A stretch of DNA of 64,000 bases from Streptomyces albireticuli (GCF_002192455.1 NZ_CP021744.1:2386001-2450000), one strand, 5' to 3'. Shown: positions 45,437-55,132, counted from the first letter of the stretch. Translations and numbers: made by a program. Notes: generated by a model from the letters alone, not told the origin.

Positions 45437-45510
45437 GCCTGGAGGCTATGCGAAGAGTCACCGCCCGCAGAGGTTAGTTTTGAGGGCGAGGAACGGGAGG
45501 GGAACGGCCG

Positions 45511-46503
45511 GTGGAGCGCAGGACAATCGGCGCGTCGGCGCTCGAGGTGGGGGCGATCGGCCTGGGCTGCATGCCCATGCACTGGGCGTACACGGCCTCC
45601 CAGCGGAGCGGCGAGGGCGCGCTGCGCGCGGTGCACGCGGCGCTCGACGCCGGCACGACGCTGCTGGACACCGCCGACATGTACGGGCCGTTCACCAATG
45701 AGCTCCTGGTGGGGCGGGCGTTGCGGGAGCGGCGCTCGGAGGCGTTCATATCGACCAAGTGCGGCCTGCTGGTGGGTGAGCAGCACGTGGTCGCCAACGG
45801 CCGGCCGGGCTATGTGAAGCGGGCCTGCGACGCGTCGCTGCGCCGGCTCCAGACCGATGTCATCGACGTCTACCAGCTGCACCGGCCCGACCCCGAGGTG
45901 CCGGTCGAGGAGACCTGGGGCGCGATGGCGGAGCTGGTCTCCGCGGGGAAGGTGCGCGCCCTGGGCTGGTGCGCGATCGGCGCCCGGACGCACCGCAGGT
46001 CGCGGGCCGGGCTGTACGACGCCACGATCCGGCAGCTGGAACGGGTGCAGCAGGTCTTCCCGGTGAGCTGTGTGCAGGCGGAGCTGTCCGTGTGGTCGCG
46101 CGAGGCGCTCGACGCCCTGATCCCGTGGTGCGCCTCGCGGGGCGTCGGCGTGCTCGCGGCGATGCCCCTGGGGAATGGTTTCCTCAGCGGCACGCTCACC
46201 CCGGGCCAGGGCTTCGAACCGGAGGACGTCCGGGCCCGCCACCCGCGCTTCACGGCCGAGATGATGGCCTCCAACCAGCCGGTGGTGGCCGGTCTGCGGC
46301 GGGTCGCGCGCCGGCACGGCGCGACGGCGGCGCAGGTCGCGCTGGCGTGGGTGCTGGCGCAGGGGCGGCACGTGGTGCCGGTGCCGGGGACGAAGAAGGA
46401 ACGCTGGGCGGTGGAGAACGCGGGGGCCGCCGGGGTGCGGCTGGGGCCGGAGGACCTGGCGGAGATAGGGGCGTTGCCGCGGGCGATGGGGTCGTGGGAC
46501 TGA
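45511..46503 (+). CDS. Aldo/keto reductase
   Basis: A 330-residue NADPH-dependent barrel oxidoreductase of the AKR13/YakC-like type. Catalytic tetrad: Asp in TLLDTADMYGPFTNELLVGR with the Tyr following, Lys in AFISTKCGLL and His in DVYQLHRPDPEVP. NADPH site: VVPVPGTKKERWAVENAGA. GTG start with GGAGGGG 8 nt upstream. Physiological substrate unknown; a role in detoxifying reactive aldehydes is typical for the family. Confidence 0.92.
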   Translation: MERRTIGASALEVGAIGLGCMPMHWAYTASQRSGEGALRAVHAALDAGTTLLDTADMYGPFTNELLVGRALRERRSEAFISTKCGLLVGEQHVVANGRPGYVKRACDASLRRLQTDVIDVYQLHRPDPEVPVEETWGAMAELVSAGKVRALGWCAIGARTHRRSRAGLYDATIRQLERVQQVFPVSCVQAELSVWSREALDALIPWCASRGVGVLAAMPLGNGFLSGTLTPGQGFEPEDVRARHPRFTAEMMASNQPVVAGLRRVARRHGATAAQVALAWVLAQGRHVVPVPGTKKERWAVENAGAAGVRLGPEDLAEIGALPRAMGSWD

Positions 46504-46514
46504 AGGACCCGGTC

Positions 46515-46672
46515 TGCCCGGCTCCCCGGGGTATCCAGCCCGTCCGGGGGCACCTCCCAGCGGTAGCCGGGGGAGTTCGAGGACCGGGGTCCGGGGCGGA
46601 GCCCCACCCGCGGCGGAGCCGCGCATAGGAGGCGGCGGGAAGGGGCGGGGCCGGGGAAAGCCCGCGCGGCGA
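46515..46672. repeat. GC-rich palindromic intergenic element, copy B
   Basis: Carries AGCCCGTCCGGGGGCACCTC, CAGCGGTAGCCGGGGGAGTT, GACCGGGGTCCGGGGCGGAG and GGGAAGGGGCGGGGCCGGGG, the same modules as copy D. Lies between two genes on the same strand, so it is not restricted to convergent gaps. Confidence 0.7.
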
Positions 46673-46746
46673 CGGCACGTTCGTACACGCGGCCGACCGT
46701 GTATAAGGAACAGCAGTCGCACCCGCCACGGCGAGAGGACCACCCC

Positions 46747-47919
46747 ATGCGCCGCGCCACCCGCCCCCTGCTGGCCCTCGCCGCCCTCCTGACGCTCGCC
46801 GGCTGCTCCGACGACGGCGCCGGCCTCCCCGGCCGCGACCTCCCCGGCACACCCTCCGGCGCCAAGTCGCCGGGACCGGGCGGCCCTTCGGGTTCCGCGG
46901 CCACCGAGCCGCCGGCCGCCCCCGCCAAGGGCTCCGTGAAGGTCGTCCGTACGCTCACCGCCAAGCTGGGGTCGCCCTGGGGGCTGGCCGCGCTGCCCGG
47001 CGGGGACCTGCTGGTGGGATCCCGCGACACGGGGAAGATCGTCCGGGTCTCGGCGAAGGACGGCGCGCAGAGCGAGCTCGGCACGGTGCCGGGGGTGGCC
47101 GCGGGCGGCGAGGGCGGGCTGCTGGGCCTGGCCGTCTCCCCCGACTACGCCACCGACCACCTGGTGTACGCGTACTTCACCACCGAGTCGGACAACCGGA
47201 TCGCCCGGATGCGCTACGACGACGCGAAGCCCGCGGCGCGGCGGCTGGGGGCACCGGACACGGTCTTCCGGGGCATTCCCAAGGGGACGGTCCACAACGG
47301 CGGGCGGATCGCGTTCGGCCCCGACCGGATGCTCTACGCGGGCACCGGTGAGAGCGGCGAGAGGGGCCTCGCCCAGGACCCGGAGTCCTTCGGCGGGAAG
47401 ATCCTGCGGATGACGCCCGACGGCCGGCCCGCGCCCCGCAACCCGCGGGTGGACTCGGTGGTCTACTCCTCGGGCCACCGCAATGTGCAGGGCCTGGCCT
47501 GGGACGCGGACAAGCGGCTGTGGGCCTCGGAGTTCGGCCAGAACACCTGGGACGAGCTCAATCTCGTCGAACCGGGCGGGAACTACGGCTGGCCGGCGGT
47601 GGAGGGCAAGGCCGGGAAGGCGGGGTTCAAGGACCCCGTGGCGCAGTGGGGCACGGCCGACGCGTCGCCCAGCGGCCTCGCCTACGCCAAGGGCTCCCTG
47701 TGGACGGCGGGCCTGCGGGGCGAGCGGCTGTGGCGGATCCCGCTGCGCGGCGCGAAGCCGGTGGCGGAGCCGCAGGCGTTCCTCAAGGGCGAGTACGGCC
47801 GGCTCCGCACGGTGGTCGCCACGGACGACGGCGGGCTGTGGCTGACGACGAGCAACACGGACGGCCGGGGCCGGCCTGGCGACGAGGACGACCGCGTCCT
47901 GCGGCTGGAAGTGAGCTGA
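46747..47919 (+). CDS. PQQ-dependent sugar dehydrogenase-like lipoprotein
   Basis: A 390-residue exported lipoprotein (LLALAALLTLAGC lipobox near residue 20), a disordered Gly/Pro/Ala linker, then a six-bladed beta-propeller of the soluble glucose/sorbosone dehydrogenase family: LGSPWGLAALPGGDLLVGSR, GEGGLLGLAVSPDYATDHLV, TVHNGGRIAFGPDRMLYAGT, HRNVQGLAWDADKRLWASEF and GQNTWDELNLVEPGGNYGWP. The His in VHNGGR is the expected base. Likely oxidises sugars outside the cell with PQQ; the true substrate is unknown. Confidence 0.92.
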   Translation: MRRATRPLLALAALLTLAGCSDDGAGLPGRDLPGTPSGAKSPGPGGPSGSAATEPPAAPAKGSVKVVRTLTAKLGSPWGLAALPGGDLLVGSRDTGKIVRVSAKDGAQSELGTVPGVAAGGEGGLLGLAVSPDYATDHLVYAYFTTESDNRIARMRYDDAKPAARRLGAPDTVFRGIPKGTVHNGGRIAFGPDRMLYAGTGESGERGLAQDPESFGGKILRMTPDGRPAPRNPRVDSVVYSSGHRNVQGLAWDADKRLWASEFGQNTWDELNLVEPGGNYGWPAVEGKAGKAGFKDPVAQWGTADASPSGLAYAKGSLWTAGLRGERLWRIPLRGAKPVAEPQAFLKGEYGRLRTVVATDDGGLWLTTSNTDGRGRPGDEDDRVLRLEVS

Positions 47920-47997
47920 CGGCTTCCGCGCCCGATTCCCATGGCCCGTACAACCGTCTGCGTACACTGGAGTGACGGTGCCGCGACGGGAGTTGAC

Positions 47998-48162
47998 ATG
48001 TTCAACCTGATGGAAGAGCTCTTCGTACCGGGTCGCAAGCACACCGAGGAGGAGCGCAACCGCCTTGAGCTGGTACGGGAGGACGCGGGGGACGCGGATC
48101 CGGGGAAGGGCCCGGTGGACCTCGACTCGGGCCATGTGGTCATACGGCCCCGGCGAGGCTGA
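47998..48162 (+). CDS. Small DUF6191-type protein
   Basis: A 54-residue protein beginning FNLMEELFVPGRKHTEEERN and ending DLDSGHVVIRPRRG. Such short proteins are widespread in Streptomyces and of unknown function (DUF6191 from memory). GGGAG lies about 6 nt before the ATG. Its last 23 bp overlap the end of the convergent LuxR gene. Confidence 0.8.
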   Translation: MFNLMEELFVPGRKHTEEERNRLELVREDAGDADPGKGPVDLDSGHVVIRPRRG

Positions 48163-49735
48163 CCAGCCGCAGCCGGTGGGCCGTGGCGGCGGCCTCGCCA
48201 CGGCTGGAGACCCCCAGTTTCGCGATGATGCGGGAGACGTGGACGCTCGCCGTCTTCGGTGAGATGAAGAGCTCCTCGGCTATCTGCCGGTTGCCGCGGC
48301 CCGCGGCGACCAGCCGCAGGACGTCGCGCTCGCGCGGGGTCAGGCCGAGCGCCTCGGCCGGGTCGGGCTCCGGTGCCGCCGCGCGGGCCGGCGCGGCGTC
48401 CCCGCCCAGCGGCAGGCGGGCGCGCCGGGCCAGCAGCGCGACGGCGTCCCGCAGCGGTACGGCACCGAGCCGGCCGGCCTCCTCGTGGGCCCGCGCCAGC
48501 GGTCCGGCGGCGCTCCGGGCGTCACCGGCGGCGAGCAGCGCGTCGGCCCACCGGTACCGCGCCCTGGCCAGCTCGTAAGGGCGGTCGAGCGGCTCGAAGG
48601 CGGCGACGGCCGCGGCCCACCGGCCGGCGTCGTCCCGTCCCTCCGCGCGTGGCAGTTCGGCCTCCAGGAACAGCCCGTACGCCTCCCAGACGGGGGCGTG
48701 GCGGGCCAGTCCTCCGGCCGCGGCGCGGATGCCGTCGAGCACGGCGGCGCGGCCGGGCTCGGCCGCCGGAAGGCCGCGGGCGTCGGCCTCGGCGGTGGCG
48801 GCGGCCACGAGGAGCGGCCATCCGTAACGCTGCACGGCGGAGGTCAGGCCCCTGGCGAGCGGGCCCGCGAGCGCCTCCCGCGCCTCCAGGATCCGGCCGC
48901 GCGCGGCGGCCAGCTCCAGGGTGAGCCGGGCGAGCGGGACGGTGTACTGCGGCTGCTCGTCGTGGGTGCCGTAGTACTCCCGGGCGGCGGCGAGCTCGCG
49001 CTCGGCGGCGTCGTGGTCGCCGCGCGCGAGGGCGAGCTCGGCGAGGCGCAGGGAGGCGGTGCCGCGCGGCTTGCGGCCCTGGGCGAGGCGCAGGGAGTCG
49101 CACGCGGCCCGGTCCGCCTCCTCCCAGCGGCCGAGGGAGAACAGCGACTCGGCCAGGTTCCCGTACACCCAGCCGCGGGCGTCCCGCAGGCCGAAGCGGT
49201 CGAGGGTGCCGGCGCCGGCGGCGGCGACCTCGGCGGCCTCCGCCGAGCGGCCCACGCCCTCCAGGGCGGACGCGAGGTTCACATGGCTGCGGGTCAGCAC
49301 CAGGAGGTGGCCCTCCTCGGCCACGCGCGCGCAGACGGCGCGCATCTCGGCGAGGCCCGCCTCCACCTCACCCGAGTCGATCATGAGGCCGCCCCGGGTG
49401 AGCCGGGCGCTGAGCTCGGTGCCCTCGGCACCGACCAGCCGGGCCAGCCCGACCGCCCGCTCGGCCGTCTCGAAGGCCCCGGCCCCCGGGGCGTGGGTCG
49501 CCTGCCAGCCCGCGGCGTGCGTCACCACCTCGGCGTGCACGGGGGACGCCGGCAGCCCGCTCACCAGCCGCTGCGCGCGCTCGATCTCGGCCCAGCCGTC
49601 ACCGCGCGCCAGGCCGACCATCAGCTTGCCGCGCTGGGTCCAGAACCAGGCGGACCGCAGCGGGTCCTCGGTCTCGTCGAGCAGCCGCAGGCCGCGCTTG
49701 GTGAGGGCGAGCGCCCGCTCCCGGTCGCCCGCCAT
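48140..49735 (-). CDS. LuxR family regulator of LAL type, apparently lacking its N-terminal ATPase part
   Basis: A 531-residue protein made of TPR-like helical repeats (AGDRERALALTKRGLRLLDE onward, about 1-440) and a C-terminal LuxR helix-turn-helix (LGLTPRERDVLRLVAAGRGN, then RQIAEELFISPKTASVHVSR). Full LAL regulators have 850-1100 residues with a P-loop ATPase first; here none is present. The coding pattern continues upstream of the ATG (HPEVYPSCGAGGALSEVDLL) until it meets the repeat element at 49901. This suggests that the 5' half was lost. DNA-binding ability should remain; signal response may not. Confidence 0.8.
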   Translation of the reverse strand: MAGDRERALALTKRGLRLLDETEDPLRSAWFWTQRGKLMVGLARGDGWAEIERAQRLVSGLPASPVHAEVVTHAAGWQATHAPGAGAFETAERAVGLARLVGAEGTELSARLTRGGLMIDSGEVEAGLAEMRAVCARVAEEGHLLVLTRSHVNLASALEGVGRSAEAAEVAAAGAGTLDRFGLRDARGWVYGNLAESLFSLGRWEEADRAACDSLRLAQGRKPRGTASLRLAELALARGDHDAAERELAAAREYYGTHDEQPQYTVPLARLTLELAAARGRILEAREALAGPLARGLTSAVQRYGWPLLVAAATAEADARGLPAAEPGRAAVLDGIRAAAGGLARHAPVWEAYGLFLEAELPRAEGRDDAGRWAAAVAAFEPLDRPYELARARYRWADALLAAGDARSAAGPLARAHEEAGRLGAVPLRDAVALLARRARLPLGGDAAPARAAAPEPDPAEALGLTPRERDVLRLVAAGRGNRQIAEELFISPKTASVHVSRIIAKLGVSSRGEAAATAHRLRLVSLAGAV

Positions 49736-49900
49736 CTGGGCGGCGACGGCGGTCTCGGCCAGCAGGTCGACCTCGCTGAGGGCGCCCCCGGCGCCGCACG
49801 ACGGATAGACCTCGGGGTGGTCGGCCGGGCGCTGGCGGGGGTGGAGGCCTTGGGCGGGGGCGGGTGCGGGGTGGGTGGGGCCTTAGCCGTGCCGGCGGCT
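49736..49900. other. Remnant coding sequence upstream of the truncated LuxR gene
   Basis: The LuxR frame stays open here, with EVYPSCGAGGALSEVDLLAE just before the ATG and Pro/Ala-rich low-complexity codons further up, but has no start codon. It looks like the eroded middle of the original longer gene. Confidence 0.5.
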
Positions 49901-50123
49901 TTTTCCCCGGCCTCGCCCCTTCCCGCTGCATCCGATGTGCGGCTCCGCCGCGTGCGGGGCTCCGCCCCGGACCCCGGTCCTCAAGCGCCGGACGGGCTGA
50001 AAATCAGCCCGTCCGGCGCTTGAGGACACCGCGCGGAGTGCGGAAAGGGGGCCTGGGGGGCGGAGCCCCCAGTTCCGGGAAGGGGCGGGGTGGGGAAGAG
50101 GCCCCGCGCAGCGGCAACCGCAC
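49901..50123. repeat. GC-rich palindromic intergenic element, copy C
   Basis: Outer blocks CCTCGCCCCTTCCCG and GGGAAGGGGCGGGG in inverted order, inner CGGCTCCGCCGCGTGCGGGG, and a central hairpin of 24 perfect base pairs (49977-50000 with 50004-50027, loop AAA). It separates the truncated LuxR gene from the MMPL gene and probably terminates the latter. Confidence 0.85.
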
Positions 50124-50135
50124 CCACCCCGCCAC

Positions 50136-52355
50136 CTACACCGGCACCCGCTCCCGAGCCCCCTCCTCCGTCACCACCCGCGCCGGCACCACAGCCACCA
50201 CCGGCACCTTCTCCCGCTCCGGCGGCTCGATGCTGATGCGGGGCAGCCGGCGGTCCAGCCACCCCGGCAGCCACCAGTTCGCGCCGCCCAGCATGTGCAT
50301 CAGGGCCGGCACCAGCAGCGTCCGGAGGACGAAGGCGTCCAGGGCCACCGCCGCGGCGAGGCCGATGCCGAACATCGCGATGACGCGGTCACCGCTCAGG
50401 ACGAACGCGAGGAAGACCGAGATCATGATGACCGCCGCGGAGTTGATCACGCGGCTGGTCTCCGCGAGGCCGACCCGGACCGCGCGGCGGTTGTCCCGGG
50501 TGGCCAGCCACTCCTCGTACATCCGGCTGACCAGGAAGACCTGGTAGTCCATGGAGAGCCCGAAGAGCACCGAGACCATGACGACCGGCAGGAACGGCTC
50601 GATCGGGCCCGCCCCGCCGAGGCCGAGCAGCTCGCTGCCCCAGCCCCACTGGAAGATCGCGACGATCAGGCCGAAGGAGGAGGCGACGGCGGCGATGTTC
50701 ATCACCGCGGCCTTCAGGGGGATGCCGATGCTGCGGAAGGCCAGCAGCAGGAGCAGGCAGCCCAGGCCCACGACCGTGCCGACGAAGAGCGGCAGCTTGC
50801 CGAGGATGACGCCGGCGAAGTCGTCGTAGCTCGCGGTGAGGCCGCCGACGTGGACGTCGACGCCGGTGTGGTCCATGGCCTTGGGCAGGACCGTGCCGCG
50901 CAGCCGCTCGACGAGGTCGCTGGTGTCGCGGGACTGGGGCGAGGTGGTGGGGACGACGGTGATGACGCCGGTGTCGCCGCTGCTGCTCAGGACCGACGGG
51001 CTCGCGGACGCGACGCCCTCGGTGTGGCGCAGGGTGTCGGGCAGGCGGTTGAAGGCGAGCCGGTCGGCGGCGCCGTCGAGGTCGGCGACCAGGGTGAGCG
51101 GGCCGTTGACGCCGGGGCCGAAGCCGTCGCCGAGCATGTCGTAGGCCTGGCGGGTGGTGCTGGTGGCCGGGTTGTTGCCCTGGTCGGAGGTGCCGAGGTG
51201 GAGGGAGAGCGTCGGCAGGGCGATGACGAGCATGACGGCCGCCGCCAGCGTGCCCAGCAGCTTGGGGTGGCGCTCGACGAAGGCGGACCAGCGGGCGGCG
51301 AGCCCGGTGAGCGCCTCGGTGCGCGGGCCGCGCTCGGCGAGGTGGCGGCGCTCGCGGCGGCTGAGGGCCCGGTGGCCGATCAGGCCGAGCAGCGCGGGCA
51401 GCAGGGTGACGGAGGCGGCGACGGTGAGGACGACCGTGAGCGAGGCGGCTATCGCGACGCCGTTGAGGAAGCTGAGCCGCAGGATGAGCATGCCGAGCAG
51501 CGCCACGCAGACGGTGCCGCCGGCGAAGACGACGGCCCGCCCGGTGGTGGCGACGGCCCGCTCGGCCGCCTCGGCCACGGACAGACCGGCCCGCAGGCCC
51601 TTGCGGTGCCGGGTGACGATGAACAGGGCGTAGTCGATGCCGACGCCGAGCCCGATGAGCGTGCCGAGCATCGGCGCGAAGTCGGCGACCTTCATCAGGT
51701 GGCCGAGCAGGACGGTGCCCATGGCGGCCGTGCCGACGCCGACCAGCGCCGTGGCGATGGGCAGCAGGCTGGCGGCGAGGGAGCCGAAGACGACGAACAG
51801 CACGACCGCCGCCACCAGCACGCCGATGATCTCGCTGAGGTGGCCGCTCTTGGCTTCGGTCGTCGCGATCGAGCTGCCGCCCAGCGCGACCTGGAGATCG
51901 TCCGTGGCCGCGCCGCGGGCGGTGTCGACGACCTTCTGGACCAGCTTCTTGTCCGGCCCCCCGGCGTCGGCGGTGAAGGTCAGGGAGGCGTAGGCGGTGT
52001 GCCCGTCGGGGCTGACGCGGGCGGCGCCGTCGGCGCCGTACGGGCCGCTGACGTCGGTGACCCCCGGGAGCTCCGCGATCTCGCGCAGCGCGGTGGCCAT
52101 GCGCTGCTCGACGCCGGCGGCGCGCACGGTGCCCGTGTCGGTGTGCCAGACGACGGTGTCGTCGCCGGTGCCGTCGGGGAACGCCTTCTGGAGCAGCGCG
52201 GTGGCCTGAGCGGACTCGGTGCCGGGCACGCCGTAGTCGTTGGAGTAGCTGGAGCCGGCGAACGTCGCCGCGGCGCCGGTGCCCAGCAGGGCGACGAGCC
52301 AGAGGACGATGACGGCGAAGCGGCGGCGCAGGCACCACCGGGCAAGTGAGGTCAT
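50136..52355 (-). CDS. MMPL/RND family membrane transporter
   Basis: A 739-residue transporter with two repeats, each of one helix, a large extracellular domain and five helices. Proton-relay motifs GLGVGIDYALFIVTRHRKGL (first half) and FGLSMDYQVFLVSRMYEEWL (second half) are intact. The N-terminus CLRRRFAVIVLWLVALLGTG and a short cytoplasmic tail are normal. Members export lipids, siderophores or antibiotics; substrate unknown. No adjacent TetR gene is present. Confidence 0.93.
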   Translation of the reverse strand: MTSLARWCLRRRFAVIVLWLVALLGTGAAATFAGSSYSNDYGVPGTESAQATALLQKAFPDGTGDDTVVWHTDTGTVRAAGVEQRMATALREIAELPGVTDVSGPYGADGAARVSPDGHTAYASLTFTADAGGPDKKLVQKVVDTARGAATDDLQVALGGSSIATTEAKSGHLSEIIGVLVAAVVLFVVFGSLAASLLPIATALVGVGTAAMGTVLLGHLMKVADFAPMLGTLIGLGVGIDYALFIVTRHRKGLRAGLSVAEAAERAVATTGRAVVFAGGTVCVALLGMLILRLSFLNGVAIAASLTVVLTVAASVTLLPALLGLIGHRALSRRERRHLAERGPRTEALTGLAARWSAFVERHPKLLGTLAAAVMLVIALPTLSLHLGTSDQGNNPATSTTRQAYDMLGDGFGPGVNGPLTLVADLDGAADRLAFNRLPDTLRHTEGVASASPSVLSSSGDTGVITVVPTTSPQSRDTSDLVERLRGTVLPKAMDHTGVDVHVGGLTASYDDFAGVILGKLPLFVGTVVGLGCLLLLLAFRSIGIPLKAAVMNIAAVASSFGLIVAIFQWGWGSELLGLGGAGPIEPFLPVVMVSVLFGLSMDYQVFLVSRMYEEWLATRDNRRAVRVGLAETSRVINSAAVIMISVFLAFVLSGDRVIAMFGIGLAAAVALDAFVLRTLLVPALMHMLGGANWWLPGWLDRRLPRISIEPPEREKVPVVAVVPARVVTEEGARERVPV

Positions 52356-52518
52356 TCCCTGCTCTTCCCGGGTATCGCGTCGATCTCGCCGGGCAATGAC
52401 CCGTGGTGCCGAGCGCTGGGGCTTCTGGAGCGAACGGCCCCGCCGGCGTCCGAACCAGCGGATCAGCGGTTCGGGAGGGGGGCTCTGTCGCCACTGTGGC
52501 AGGGGAAAAAGATCCTTT

Positions 52519-52550
52519 GTCCCCTTTGTGGGTTACCCCACACAGGGGAC
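52519..52550. terminator. Inverted repeat between phospholipase and MMPL genes
   Basis: GTCCCCTTTGTGGG and its near-complement around a TTA loop, 14-bp arms with one mismatch. It lies 164 bp upstream of the MMPL start and 30 bp upstream of the other gene's end region, so either the MMPL operator or a hairpin that stops transcription toward the neighbour. Confidence 0.5.
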
Positions 52551-52579
52551 GGAGGGGTGCGCGCCGGAGAGCGGAAGTG

Positions 52580-54724
52580 TCAGCCGGTGACCGATTCCTC
52601 CCCGTTCTCGATGTGTCCCATCAGGCGTCGCCTGAACGAGGGGTCTTCCGCCGCGGTGAGGACGAGGTCGTACCAGCCGCCGGCCGGGCCCGCGGCGTGC
52701 GGCAGGGTCCGCGTCGCCCCCGGCGCGAGCGTGACGGTGCGGGGCGCGCCGCCGCCGTAGCCGTCGGCGCCCAGGGTGAGCGTGAGGGGCTTGCCGCCCT
52801 TCGCCCCCTGGTGGGTGAGGGTGAGGTGGAGCTCGCGCCGGGCCGCGTCGAGGCGGGTGGCCAGGCGCAGCCGGCCGGCCGCGCCGCGCGCCGTGCCCTC
52901 GTACTCGCGCCGGAAGCCGTTCGGCCCGGTCACCGTGAAGCGGTACGCGCCCTTCTTCAGCGGTACGGACAGGGAGGCGGTGCCCCGGACGTCGCGGTGC
53001 AGCGGCGCCGCGTACTCACCGGCGTACGGGTACAGCGCGAAGTGCGCGCTGGCGGTGCCGCTGTTCCGCAGCTCCAGAGCGAAGGCGGAGCCGTCGGCGG
53101 CCGGCGCGCCGTCCGCGTCGGGCTGGTACGGGAGCGCCCGCGCCGGGCGGGTGCCGGGCTCCTGGCGCGGCAGGCGCTGCTCGGCGGGCGGCTTGGGGCT
53201 CCAGCGGCCGGTGAAGGGCGGTACCGGCCCGGGCGCCGTCACGGCGGGCAGCGGGCGGCCCCGGGTGAAGTCGAAGGCGCTGGTCAGGTCGCCGCAGACG
53301 GTCCGCCGCCAGGCGCTGATGTTGGGCTCCCGGACGCCCGTCCAGCGCTCCAGGAAGCGGACGACCGAGGTGTGGTCGAAGACCTCGGAGCAGGCGTAGC
53401 CGCCGAGCGACCAGGGGGACACGACGAGCATGGGCACCCGGATGCCGAGGCCGACCGGTCGGCCCTGCCAGAACTCCCCGGGGGTGCCGGCCGGGGGCAC
53501 CGGCGGCGGCACGTGGTCGAAGAAGCCGTCGTTCTCGTCGTAGGTGAGGAAGAGCGCCGTGTGCCGCCAGACCTCCGGGTTGCGGCCGAGCGCGTCGAGC
53601 ACCTGGTAGACGATCGAGGCGCTGGCGACGGGCGAGGACGAGCCGGGGTGCTCGGAGTCGGCGGCGGAGGGGACGAGGTAGGAGACGCTCGGCAGCGTCC
53701 CGGCGGCCACGTCGGCGGCGAAGGCGGTGGCCAGGGAACCGGGCTCGCCGCGGTGCAGGGCGCGCCGGAAGAGGGTGCGGTCGGCGGGGTCCAGGGCGGC
53801 GACGCCCTCGTCGAGGAGGGCCAGCAGCCGCTTGCGGCCGGCCTCGTCGGCGGCCGCCGCCTTCTCGTAGAAGGCGGTCATGGTGCGCACGCCGCCGGCC
53901 TTGGCGAGGGCCTTGCGCGCGACGGCCTTGAAGCTCGCGAAGAACTCCAGGTTGTTGTCGGTGAAGTTGTCCCACTCCTGGTAGACCTGCCAGCCGACGC
54001 CCGCCTTCTGGAGGCGCTCGGCGTAGGTGGTCCAGGAGTAGCCGGGGTGGGTGTCCTCGGCGTAGGCGTCGTTGCCGACGGCGCGGGCGCCGCCCGGCTC
54101 GAAGCCGGTCCAGCCGCTGACCAGGTGGTTGCGGTTGGGGCTGGTGGAGGAGTGGATCGAGGAGTGGTACGCGTCGCAGACGGTGAAGGTGTCGGCGAGC
54201 TCGTGGTGCAGCGGGATGTCGGCGCGGTCGTAGTGGGCCATGGTCGCGGCGGACTTCGCGCCGACCCAGCCGTCCGTCCAGCCGTCGCGCCAGGCCTTGG
54301 CCCCGCCGTTCCAGCTGTGGTCGAGGGCGCCGATGTACTGGAGGTCCTTGCGCTGCGCCGCGGCGGCCTCCCGGACCGGGAAGGGCAGGACACGGCCTGC
54401 GGGGCCGGGCTGCTCGAAGACGCTCGCGCCGTCGGGCAACCGGACGGCGTTGCGGTCGGCGTAGCCGCGTACGCCGCGGAGCGTGCCGAAGTAGTGATCG
54501 AAGGAACGGTTCTCCTGCATCAGCACGACGACGTGCCGGATGTCGGCGAGGCCGCCGTCCCGCCCCTTGCCCGCGGTGGCGGGCCGGGCCGCGATCGCCT
54601 CCCGGAGCGAGGGCGGCAGCAGCGAGCCCGCGGCGGCGAGGCCGACGGCGCCGGCGCCCAGCGCGAGGGCGCGTCTGCGCGGGATGCCGGGGCCGGGCAG
54701 CGGGCTTCCGTCTCCGTACGACAC
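52580..54724 (-). CDS. Tat-exported phospholipase C/acid phosphatase-like phosphoesterase
   Basis: A 714-residue non-haemolytic phospholipase C family enzyme. Tat signal PRRRALALGAGAVGLAAAGS at about 14-35. Catalytic domain begins DIRHVVVLMQENRSFDHYFG (Glu-Asn metal site), has HHELADTFTVCDAYHSSIHS and NRNHLVSGW, and ends LTYDENDGFFDHVPPP. Two C-terminal DUF756 beta domains follow (about 500-714). Expected to cleave phosphatidylcholine-type lipids outside the cell. The GTG at 54724 has GGGGAGGA 5 nt upstream. Probably phosphate-regulated in relatives; no site was identified here. Confidence 0.93.
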   Translation of the reverse strand: MSYGDGSPLPGPGIPRRRALALGAGAVGLAAAGSLLPPSLREAIAARPATAGKGRDGGLADIRHVVVLMQENRSFDHYFGTLRGVRGYADRNAVRLPDGASVFEQPGPAGRVLPFPVREAAAAQRKDLQYIGALDHSWNGGAKAWRDGWTDGWVGAKSAATMAHYDRADIPLHHELADTFTVCDAYHSSIHSSTSPNRNHLVSGWTGFEPGGARAVGNDAYAEDTHPGYSWTTYAERLQKAGVGWQVYQEWDNFTDNNLEFFASFKAVARKALAKAGGVRTMTAFYEKAAAADEAGRKRLLALLDEGVAALDPADRTLFRRALHRGEPGSLATAFAADVAAGTLPSVSYLVPSAADSEHPGSSSPVASASIVYQVLDALGRNPEVWRHTALFLTYDENDGFFDHVPPPVPPAGTPGEFWQGRPVGLGIRVPMLVVSPWSLGGYACSEVFDHTSVVRFLERWTGVREPNISAWRRTVCGDLTSAFDFTRGRPLPAVTAPGPVPPFTGRWSPKPPAEQRLPRQEPGTRPARALPYQPDADGAPAADGSAFALELRNSGTASAHFALYPYAGEYAAPLHRDVRGTASLSVPLKKGAYRFTVTGPNGFRREYEGTARGAAGRLRLATRLDAARRELHLTLTHQGAKGGKPLTLTLGADGYGGGAPRTVTLAPGATRTLPHAAGPAGGWYDLVLTAAEDPSFRRRLMGHIENGEESVTG

Positions 54725-54892
54725 GTGTGTCCTCCCCTTCGGCGGCCGACGGGCCGGGCCCGGTGGGTCCGGGGCGGCGTGGGCTACCGGCGGGGACGGT
54801 AGTGGGGCGGGGTGGCGGAGGGAAGGCGGGGGGTGGGAGCGGGGGTGAACGGCGGGGGTTTGGTGGTGGTGGCGGGGGCGTGGGCGGACGGG

Positions 54893-55130
54893 GTGCGGGG
54901 CCGCTGCGCGGGGCTTTTCCCCAGCCCCGCCCCTTCCCGTAACCGGGGAGATCCCCGGACCCCCGGCCGCGCTGACGCGCGGTGTCCTCAAGCGCCGGAC
55001 GGGCTGAAATCAGCCCGTCTGGGGGCACCTCCCAGCGGTAGCTGGGGGGGGAGCTTGAGGACCGGGGTCCGGGGCGGAGCCCCGGTTCGGGAAGGGGCGG
55101 GGCTGGGGAAAAGCCCGCCGCAGGCGCCCC
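54893..55130. repeat. GC-rich palindromic intergenic element, copy D
   Basis: GGGGCTTTTCCCCAGCCCCG to GGGGCGGGGCTGGGGAAAAG as outer inverted blocks; inner GTCCTCAAGCGCCGGACGGG (from 54984) whose right arm is interrupted by TGGGGGCACCTCCCAGCGG, a module also found in copies A and B. Fills most of the gap 54725-55132. Confidence 0.85.
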
Positions 55131-55132
55131 GC

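Noticed and set aside
48522..50023. Long + strand frames opposite the LuxR gene.
   Set aside because: Antisense shadows of a gene with a clear C-terminal helix-turn-helix.
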